Assembly (NCBI GenBank): GCA_012960055.1
Contig: DUCA01000034.1
Span: 1,335-7,096 of the forward strand
Direction: 5' to 3'
DNA: 5,762 nucleotides
Source: Cycloclasticus sp.
GTDB taxonomy: Bacteria; Pseudomonadota; Gammaproteobacteria; Methylococcales; Cycloclasticaceae
The position numbers and the translations under genes are program-made. Below the pieces are notes generated by a model. The model made no database searches. It was not told where the DNA came from and saw nothing but the letters and a program-made list of their open reading frames with translations. Position 1 is the stretch's first letter; each line of letters begins with the position of its first letter. Shown piece after piece: positions 1 through 5,438 of this stretch.

Positions 1-1053
1 GGTATTACAGGTACACGTGGTGCAACATGGCCGGGTGATATGTGGAAAACAGGTGGCGCGGCTACTTGGTTAGGCGGCACATACGATCATGAAGTTGATT
101 TGTTGTTCTTTGGTACAGGCAACCCTGCGCCTTGGAACTCTCATTTACGCCCTGGTGACAACCTTTATGCTGCATCAACAGTAGCGATTGACCCTGATAC
201 AGGCAAAATGGTTTGGCACTATCAATCAACACCTAATGAAGGTTGGGATTTTGATGGTGTGAACGAACTGATTTCGTTTGACCTTAAAAAAGACGGCGAA
301 GTTATCAAAGCTGGCGCGAAAGCGGATAGAAATGGTTTCTTCTATGTGATTAACCGTACAAACGGTAAATTGATTTCAGCTAACCCATTTGTTACTCGTC
401 AAGAGTGGACAACGGGTGTTGATATGAAAACAGGTCGTCCAATTGAAACAGCTCACGCTCGTCCAGGAAATCCTGCTGATTCAGCTGACGGTAAAAAAGG
501 CACATCAACATTTGCTGTTCCTTCTTTCCTAGGTGGCAAAAACTGGATGCCGATGGCTTACAGCCCTAAAACAGAATTGTTTTACGTTCCTTCAAACGAA
601 TGGGGTATGGATCTTTGGAATGAAGCTATTACCTACAAAAAAGGGGCTGCTTACTTAGGTGCCGGTTTCACAATTCAACCATTGTATGAAGAGTACATTG
701 GCGCCCTTCGTGCGATTGACCCTAAAACAGGCAAGTGGATTTGGGAGTATAAAAACAACGCTCCACTTTGGGGTGGCGTGCTAACAACGGGTGGTAACTT
801 GGTATTCTTTGGAACACCAGAAGGTTACTTGAACGCGTTAGATGCTAAAACGGGTGAAGTACTTTGGAGATTCCAAACAGGTTCAGGCATTGTTGGTATT
901 CCTGTTACTTGGGAGATGGATGGCGAGCAATATGTTGCTGTTCCTTCTGGTTGGGGTGGCGCTGTTCCATTATGGGGCGGTGAAGTTGCTAAACGCATCA
1001 AAACACTTAACCAAGGTGGTTCATTATGGGTATTTAAACTTCATAAGAGCTAA
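1..1053 (+). CDS. PQQ-dependent alcohol dehydrogenase (methanol/ethanol family), C-terminal part, 5' end outside window
   Basis: The frame is open from base 1 and ends at TAA 1051-1053, giving the last 350 residues of a protein that is usually about 600 aa. Family knowledge: these are periplasmic eight-bladed propeller quinoproteins that oxidise primary alcohols to aldehydes and pass electrons to cytochrome c. Visible motifs are GTGNPAPWN (the Asn at 121-123 is the metal ligand), WDFDGVNE with the presumed catalytic Asp at 247-249, DRNGFFYV, GGKNWMPMAY, SNEWGMDLWNE, the tryptophan-docking blade GGNLVFFGTPEGYLNALDA, and a closing QGGSLWVFKL. Overall it resembles ExaA/PedH/ExaF more than MxaF. 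Two residues after the catalytic Asp is a second Asp (253-255), the marker of lanthanide-using members; Ca-dependent enzymes have Ala or Ser there. The signal peptide and vicinal Cys pair would lie upstream of the window. Family assignment is very secure; metal preference is inferred from one residue. Confidence 0.95.
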   Translation, partial: GITGTRGATWPGDMWKTGGAATWLGGTYDHEVDLLFFGTGNPAPWNSHLRPGDNLYAASTVAIDPDTGKMVWHYQSTPNEGWDFDGVNELISFDLKKDGEVIKAGAKADRNGFFYVINRTNGKLISANPFVTRQEWTTGVDMKTGRPIETAHARPGNPADSADGKKGTSTFAVPSFLGGKNWMPMAYSPKTELFYVPSNEWGMDLWNEAITYKKGAAYLGAGFTIQPLYEEYIGALRAIDPKTGKWIWEYKNNAPLWGGVLTTGGNLVFFGTPEGYLNALDAKTGEVLWRFQTGSGIVGIPVTWEMDGEQYVAVPSGWGGAVPLWGGEVAKRIKTLNQGGSLWVFKLHKS

Positions 1054-1068
1054 GCTAAAAAATAGTCT

Positions 1069-1095
1069 AAAAAGCCGGCGTTTGCCGGCTTTTTT
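1069..1095 (+). terminator. Rho-independent terminator of the PQQ dehydrogenase gene
   Basis: A perfect GC stem, GCCGGC (1074-1079) with GCCGGC (1084-1089), closes a four-base loop GTTT. It is preceded by five A and followed by six T (1090-1095), so the A/T flanks lengthen the stem and supply the U-tract. It begins 15 bases after the stop codon. The A-tract on the left makes it plausible as a terminator on the other strand too. Confidence 0.92.
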
Positions 1096-1102
1096 ATGTC
1101 AT

Positions 1103-1138
1103 CAGACTATTTTCTAATGATGATTAGAAAATAGTCTG
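1103..1138. repeat. Perfect 16-bp inverted repeat with 4-base loop
   Basis: CAGACTATTTTCTAAT (1103-1118) is exactly complementary to 1123-1138, with GATG between the arms. It lies between the quinoprotein terminator and the acyl-CoA dehydrogenase start, ending 43 bases before that ATG. No T-run follows it on either strand, so it is not a classical terminator. Ten bases of the right arm, AAAATAGTCT, also occur at 1059-1068 just before the terminator stem. The left arm could therefore pair either with 1123-1138 or with 1059-1068. Function is unknown; an operator or a transcript-end protecting hairpin are the obvious possibilities. Confidence 0.8.
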
Positions 1139-1181
1139 CTATAGTTTGCGTCATTAAAAATGGATAAATAAAGGGAAAAGC

Positions 1182-2951
1182 ATGGCAACGTATAAATCTC
1201 CTGTACGGGATATGGAGTTTGTTTTAAATGAAATCATTAACGTTGATTCGTTAACTCAAATTGAGAAATTTGAAGACGCAACGTCAGACATCGTATCGGG
1301 TGTACTTGAGGAAGCGGCAAAGCAAATTGATGGCACGATTGGTGTGTTAAATGAATCAGGTGATGCACAAGGTGCGACGTTAAGCAATGGCGAAGTGACC
1401 ACACCTGATGGATTTAAAGAAGCCTATGCTGCTTATGCGCAAAGCGGTTGGATTGGTTTAGACAAAGATATTGAGTATGATGGCCAAGGCCTTCCATATG
1501 CCTTGGCAACGGCGGTGACAGATATGTTGTCTGGCGCTAATGCTGCATTTTCACTGTACCCGGGTTTAAGTAATGGCGCGTATGAAGCGTTGAAAGCGCA
1601 CGGTACACAAGAGCAAAAAGACATGTACATGAGTCATTTAAGCTTGGGTGATTGGAGCGGCACCATGTGTTTAACAGAGCCTGGAGCCGGTAGTGATTTG
1701 GGTCAGGTTAGAAGCAAAGCAACTCCGCAAGATGACGGCAGTTATTTAATTGAAGGCAGTAAAATATTCATCACTGCAGGTGAGCATGATTTAACCGATA
1801 ACATTCTTCACCTAGTGTTGGCAAGAGCACCGGGTGCGCCGGAAGGAATTCGCGGCATCAGTATGTTTATTGTGCCGAAATACATGGTTAACGATGACGG
1901 CTCTTTAGGCGATCGAAATACAATTGTTTGCCCAAGCATTGAAGAAAAAATGGGCATTCATGGTTCATGTACCTGCGTGTTGAACTTCAATGATGCGAAA
2001 GGCTACCTAGTCGGCGAGTTGAATAAAGGCATCCAAAACATGTTTGTGATGATGAATGCGGCCCGTTTGATGGTCGGTTTACAAGGTCTGGGTGTGGCTG
2101 AGCGAGCCACTCAAAATGCAATTAACTACGCTAAAGAGCGTAAACAGGGTCGTCCATTAACCCGTAAAGCAGAATCTTCATTTGATAGCGACACCATCAT
2201 TGTGCACCCAGACGTGCGCCGTATGTTGTTGACCATGAAAGCGTTGACAGAAGGTTGTCGGATGATGGCTTATGACACGGCTAAGCATGTTGATTTGTCA
2301 GAAAATCATTTAGATGACGCTGTTAGAGCGGTATCTAAGGCACGTGTGGATTTAATGACACCAATTTGTAAGGCATTTATTACCGATGTGGGTGTTGAGG
2401 TAACCGGGCTGGGCGTGCAAGTATATGGTGGCCATGGTTATATTAAAGAAAATGGCATGGAGCAAAATCTTCGCGATAGTAAAATTTTCTGCATATACGA
2501 AGGCACGAATGGCATTCAGGCGATGGATTTAATTGGTCGAAAACTGTCAATGAACGACGGTCGATTACCCAAAGACTTTTTTGCAGATGTGTTGGCGGAA
2601 ATAGAGTCAACGGGCAGTGAGTTAAGTTTTATTGCTGATCCTCTCGAGTCAGCTTTGTCAGCGCTTGGAAAAACAACCGATTGGTTGATGGAGTCTAAAA
2701 TAAGCAATCCAAATGATTCGGCGGCTGCAGCCGTGGATTATTTGCAGATGTTTGGCTTGGTAACACTTGGCTATTACTGGTTGCGTGCGGCTAAAGTTGC
2801 AGCGGCAAATGAAGGGGTCTTTTATCAAGGTAAATTAGCGACGGCAAAATTCTTTGCAACTAAATTATTGCCACGTGTCCATGGTTTAGCGCCTGTTGTG
2901 ATGGCGGGTAGCGATTGTGTGATGGAGCCGAGTGAGGATTTAATCATCTAG
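1182..2951 (+). CDS. Acyl-CoA dehydrogenase, long form with extra C-terminal domain (DmdC-like)
   Basis: Complete 589-aa FAD flavoprotein expected to oxidise an acyl-CoA to the trans-2-enoyl-CoA in the cytoplasm and pass electrons to ETF. The start ATG is supported by AGGG at 1172-1175, six bases upstream, and by an N-terminus (MATYKSPVRDMEFVLNE) typical of this subfamily. Approximate order: N-terminal helical domain 38-158; middle beta domain from 162 with the flavin motif MCLTEPGAGSD (162-172); C-terminal helical domain from about 283 with VYGGHGY (414-420); then IYEGTNGIQ, whose Glu440 is the presumed catalytic base; and an added helical domain from about 465 to the end. Length and Glu position agree with 3-methylmercaptopropionyl-CoA dehydrogenase (DmdC, about 590 aa). 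The same family includes general fatty acyl-CoA dehydrogenases, so the substrate cannot be fixed. It has its own spacer and terminator, so it is probably transcribed alone. No damage seen. Confidence 0.95.
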   Translation: MATYKSPVRDMEFVLNEIINVDSLTQIEKFEDATSDIVSGVLEEAAKQIDGTIGVLNESGDAQGATLSNGEVTTPDGFKEAYAAYAQSGWIGLDKDIEYDGQGLPYALATAVTDMLSGANAAFSLYPGLSNGAYEALKAHGTQEQKDMYMSHLSLGDWSGTMCLTEPGAGSDLGQVRSKATPQDDGSYLIEGSKIFITAGEHDLTDNILHLVLARAPGAPEGIRGISMFIVPKYMVNDDGSLGDRNTIVCPSIEEKMGIHGSCTCVLNFNDAKGYLVGELNKGIQNMFVMMNAARLMVGLQGLGVAERATQNAINYAKERKQGRPLTRKAESSFDSDTIIVHPDVRRMLLTMKALTEGCRMMAYDTAKHVDLSENHLDDAVRAVSKARVDLMTPICKAFITDVGVEVTGLGVQVYGGHGYIKENGMEQNLRDSKIFCIYEGTNGIQAMDLIGRKLSMNDGRLPKDFFADVLAEIESTGSELSFIADPLESALSALGKTTDWLMESKISNPNDSAAAAVDYLQMFGLVTLGYYWLRAAKVAAANEGVFYQGKLATAKFFATKLLPRVHGLAPVVMAGSDCVMEPSEDLII

Positions 2952-2980
2952 TCGCATCGATGACGCATTCAACGAAAGCT

Positions 2981-3011
2981 GAAAAAGCCCACTTTTAAAG
3001 TGGGCTTTTTC
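2981..3011. terminator. Strong Rho-independent terminator after the acyl-CoA dehydrogenase
   Basis: GAAAAAGCCCACTTT (2981-2995) and its exact reverse complement (2997-3011) form a near-perfect hairpin. The practical form is a 12-bp stem around a five-base TTTAA loop, with the A-tract on the left and T-tract on the right built into the stem base. It starts 29 bases after the stop codon. The symmetry would let it work in both directions, but no gene approaches it from the right. Confidence 0.92.
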
Positions 3012-3078
3012 ATGTGTGCTACCGTCTATGTGCGTGTTAATATTTAGAGAAGACTTTAGCACAACGACAGCGCTTAAC

Positions 3079-3156
3079 AATGCGTCGTTAAAATCAGCTC
3101 AAAATGCCCATTTACTCCAGTAAATAGCGTTATTTCGCTAATTTTAGCCTCGCCTT
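3079..3156. repeat. Long imperfect palindrome, possible dispersed intergenic repeat
   Basis: Two 38-base arms (3079-3116 and 3119-3156) are imperfect reverse complements around a CC centre. By eye, 26 of 38 positions pair without gaps. The best blocks are ATTTACT/AGTAAAT at the centre, AGC/GCT in mid-arm and AAAAT/ATTTT further out. Weaker symmetry continues outward, for example GCGCTTA at 3070-3076 and AGCGC-like sequence near 3160-3164. The region has no convincing ORF. From memory, similar intergenic palindromes with a TTTACT-CC-AGTAAA core recur in marine gammaproteobacteria, which is why I suspect a repeat family. I cannot confirm copy number from one window. Confidence 0.5.
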
Positions 3157-3177
3157 ACCGGCGCTTACTGCGATATG

Positions 3178-3191
3178 CTAGAGACCTCTAG
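3178..3191. promoter_or_regulatory. Candidate operator: CTAGAG-AC-CTCTAG inverted repeat
   Basis: A perfect 6-bp inverted repeat with a two-base spacer lies 30 bases upstream of the ligase ATG, at the edge of the AT-rich probable promoter segment. Position and symmetry fit a dimeric repressor site. There is no second copy in the window and no regulator gene nearby, so this is a weak call. Confidence 0.3.
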
Positions 3192-3220
3192 AAAAACAAA
3201 TATACAATAAGCGAGTGGTA

Positions 3221-4840
3221 ATGAACCTTTTTGATATGTCACTGGATAAAAATCCTGCAAATTATGTGTCTCTTTCTCCGTTAACGTTTCTTAAGCGTTC
3301 AGCGGATGTTTATCCAAATAAAATCGCCTGTATTCACGGTGAACAGCGAATTACTTGGCGTGAAACGTATCAGCGTTGCGTTAAGTTGGCTGCAGCTCTT
3401 TCAGCCCAAGGCATTGGTAAGGGAGATACGGTGTCTGCAATGCTACCGAATATCCCCGCGATGTTTGAGTTGCACTTTGCTGTACCGATGCTGGGTGCTG
3501 TGTTGCACTCAATTAATACGCGTTTAGATGCTGAGTCGGTTGCGTTTCAACTTGATCATGCTGAGAGTAAGGCGGTATTTATTGATAGTGAATTTGCTGC
3601 GGTTATGGGGGTGGCGATAAAGGAAGCAGAAGTAGAGCCTTTTGTTGTTGATGTTGAAGATGCTATTTTTAGCAGCAAGAATTTAATTGGTGAAATTGAA
3701 TACGAACACTTAATCAGTGAAGGTGACGAGGGGTTTAAGTGGGGTTTGCCAGCTGATGAGTGGGATGCGATTACTTTAAATTACACATCAGGTACAACAG
3801 GTAATCCGAAAGGTGTTGTGTATCATCATAGAGGTGCTTATTTAAATGCAGTCAGTAATGTCATTACGTGGGACATGGGGAATCACCCAGTGTACCTTTG
3901 GACGCTGCCGATGTTTCATTGTAACGGCTGGTGTTTCCCTTGGAGCCTTGCAGCGTCAGCAGGCACGAATGTGTGCTTACGCTCGGTGTTACCTAAAACA
4001 ATTTATAAGTTAATTAAATCTGAGAAGGTTGATCATTTTTGCGGCGCCCCGACTGTGTTGACAATGTTAATCAATACACCCGAGAAGCATAAAGAGGGTA
4101 TTAATCATAAAGTAAAAGTGATGACAGCCGGTGCTGCACCGCCAGCTGCAGTTATACAGAGCATGGAAGAAATGGGGTTTGATATCACGCATGTGTACGG
4201 CCTGACGGAAACATATGGCCCTTGTACCGTATGTGCATGGCATGATGAATGGGACGAGTTGCCGGCTGATGAGCAGGCGACGTTAAGAGCAAGGCAAGGT
4301 GTCCGCAGTGCGATGTTGGAAGACCTGATGGTGGCGGACCCTGATACACTTGAGCCAATGCCAAAAGATGGTGTAAGCATGGGAGAGATTTTCATGCGCG
4401 GTAATAATGTGATGAAAGGCTATTTGAAAAACCCAAGAACCACTGAAGAGTCGTTTAAAGGGGGCTGGTTTCATTCGGGTGATTTAGCTGTTTGGCATGA
4501 AAATGGTTATATCGAGATTAAAGATCGTTCGAAAGATATTATTATTTCGGGTGGTGAAAATATTTCCACCTTGGAAGTGGAGTCGGTCTTATACCGGCAC
4601 TGTGCCATTATGGAAGCGGCGGTTGTAGCAAAGCATGATGAGGTGTGGGGTGAAAAGCCCTGCGCATTCGTTACCTTGAAAGAAGGGGAAGAGGCGACAG
4701 AAAAAGAAATCATCGCCTTTTGTCGCGATAATTTAGCGCATTACAAAGCGCCTAAGCGCGTTGTGTTTGGTGATTTGCCTAAAACATCAACGGGTAAAGT
4801 CCAAAAATTCGTGCTAAGAGACAAGGCTAACGCCTTATAG
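3221..4840 (+). CDS. AMP-forming acyl-CoA ligase (DmdB-like; short/medium-chain acyl or methylmercaptopropionate CoA ligase)
   Basis: Complete 539-aa ANL-superfamily enzyme: acid + ATP + CoA gives acyl-CoA + AMP + PPi, in the cytoplasm. Numbered from ATG 3221, it shows the P-loop YTSGTTGNPKG (188-198), MFHCNGW with His233 and Trp237 in the acyl-binding region, YGLTETYGP (326-334), GWFHSGD (415-421), IKDRSKDIIISGGENIS (433-449, the hinge to the C-terminal domain), and PKTSTGKVQKF with catalytic Lys526. As I recall, DmdB structures place the equivalent His, Trp and Lys at nearly the same numbers, and the length fits. Related AlkK, benzoate and butyrate ligases cannot be excluded. A GTG at 3215 is in frame and would add two residues; I prefer ATG 3221 because GAG at 3213-3215 gives it a weak Shine-Dalgarno, whereas the GTG has none. 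It probably feeds the acyl-CoA dehydrogenase upstream. The stop overlaps the convergent reading frame and no terminator is visible. Confidence 0.93.
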   Translation: MNLFDMSLDKNPANYVSLSPLTFLKRSADVYPNKIACIHGEQRITWRETYQRCVKLAAALSAQGIGKGDTVSAMLPNIPAMFELHFAVPMLGAVLHSINTRLDAESVAFQLDHAESKAVFIDSEFAAVMGVAIKEAEVEPFVVDVEDAIFSSKNLIGEIEYEHLISEGDEGFKWGLPADEWDAITLNYTSGTTGNPKGVVYHHRGAYLNAVSNVITWDMGNHPVYLWTLPMFHCNGWCFPWSLAASAGTNVCLRSVLPKTIYKLIKSEKVDHFCGAPTVLTMLINTPEKHKEGINHKVKVMTAGAAPPAAVIQSMEEMGFDITHVYGLTETYGPCTVCAWHDEWDELPADEQATLRARQGVRSAMLEDLMVADPDTLEPMPKDGVSMGEIFMRGNNVMKGYLKNPRTTEESFKGGWFHSGDLAVWHENGYIEIKDRSKDIIISGGENISTLEVESVLYRHCAIMEAAVVAKHDEVWGEKPCAFVTLKEGEEATEKEIIAFCRDNLAHYKAPKRVVFGDLPKTSTGKVQKFVLRDKANAL

Positions 4841-5317
4841 CTCGGTAATTAGGTCTGCGCTAATCTCTGATATGTTGGCGCAGCTGGCTAAGGCCATCGC
4901 GAGTTTTAATTCGGACTGAAGAATATTTAAGATGTTTTCAACGCCGTGCTGCCCTGAGTGACTTAGTCCCCAAATAACGGGGCGGCCAATACCGACGCAT
5001 TGAGTGCCAAGCGCCAGAGCTTTAAGAATATCGTTGCCTCTGCGGATATCGCCGTCTAGGATGATGGGGATTTGCTTGTTGACTACTTTGCTGATGGCCG
5101 ATAAGGCATTGATGCTGGCAATAGAGCCGTCTAATTGCTGCCCGCCGTGATTAGAGACAATGATGCCATCGACACCGTGTTCGATAGCCAGCTGTGCATC
5201 TTTTGGGTGCAATATACCTTTTAAATAGATAGGTAAGTCGGCGTGTTGTTTAAGCCAGCTAATGTTTCGCCAAGTAAGGCTTTTATTAATCAGCTCTTCA
5301 AAATAGCGAGCAAGCAC
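4835..5317 (-). pseudogene. FMN-dependent 2-hydroxy acid dehydrogenase, C-terminal half only (lactate 2-monooxygenase/LldD-like remnant)
   Basis: About 160 codons match the second half of the FMN TIM-barrel family (lactate dehydrogenase, lactate 2-monooxygenase, glycolate oxidase, mandelate dehydrogenase), normally 350-400 aa. Numbered from GTG 5317: LPIYLKGI with flavin-contacting Lys33, DAQLAIEHGVDGIIVSNHGG with catalytic-base His57, LDGDIRRG (Arg92/93, phosphate site), and LALGTQCVGIGRPVIWGL. The wording NKSLTWRNISWL followed by LPIYLKGILHPKDA is closest to the lactate 2-monooxygenase branch. About 200-230 N-terminal residues are missing. An in-frame TGA (5324-5326) lies two codons before the GTG, no Shine-Dalgarno is seen, and neither other frame upstream restores the family. 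The Arg after HGG that binds substrate carboxylate is Gln here (codon 5138-5140). I read it as a decayed deletion product. The retained half is intact, so the deletion may be recent. Family is sure; pseudogene status is likely. Confidence 0.75.
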
Positions 5318-5326
5318 GCTTCGTCA

Positions 5327-5438
5327 TGAGTGCATACTTTTTCTGAATGGCTTTCGTACTGGCAAGAAGCTGGTAAGGCGACCCAAACAGTAAAAAGATG
5401 ATTTTTAGGCCGTAGTTCATTAGGTAAGCGTAGCCTTT
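5327..5438. other. Non-conserved junction between hydrolase and hydroxy acid dehydrogenase remnant
   Basis: Neither strand shows a recognisable domain. On the - strand a 40-codon ORF starts at ATG 5418-5420 and ends at TGA 5298-5300. It begins MNYGLKIIFLLFG, has a basic second half (KAIQKK, MTKR), and lacks a Shine-Dalgarno. It is in the same frame as the hydrolase, separated from it by the TAA at 5439-5441 and six sense codons, and it overlaps the first 20 bases of the remnant in another frame. I would not call it a gene; it is probably sequence left at the deletion junction. Confidence 0.4.

Larger units (their letters stand above)
2952..3220. other. Intergenic spacer upstream of the acyl-CoA ligase
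   Basis: This 269-base non-coding stretch contains, in order, the acyl-CoA dehydrogenase terminator, the imperfect palindrome, a short CTAGAG-AC-CTCTAG inverted repeat, and an AT-rich segment (3192-3210) just before the ligase start. A promoter for the ligase must lie here because the upstream terminator is strong. The only decent -10-like strings are TATACA (3201-3206) and TACAAT (3203-3208). No good -35 partners them, and they sit very close to the start codon, so I do not call a promoter. No tRNA or small ORF with a credible start was found. Confidence 0.6.

Noticed and set aside
842..1117. 91-codon + strand ORF overlapping the end of the quinoprotein gene and its terminator
   Set aside because: It lies mostly inside the well-conserved PQQ dehydrogenase in another frame, reads through the terminator hairpin, and resembles no family.
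1103..1138. Perfect hairpin considered as a second terminator
   Set aside because: The stem is AT-rich and lacks a T-run on either strand, unlike the adjacent true terminator.
1139..1181. Sigma-70 promoter for the acyl-CoA dehydrogenase
   Set aside because: Several AT-rich hexamers exist (TATAGT-like, GATAAA), but none has a correctly spaced -35. A promoter must be near, but its position cannot be chosen.
3155..3172. Possible sigma-54 promoter (GGCGC...TGC) before the ligase
   Set aside because: The GG and GC elements are eight bases apart instead of the required ten, and the rest of the match is poor.
4105..4713. Three antisense ORFs inside the ligase gene
   Set aside because: They mirror a strongly conserved coding frame and have no recognisable domains or ribosome sites.
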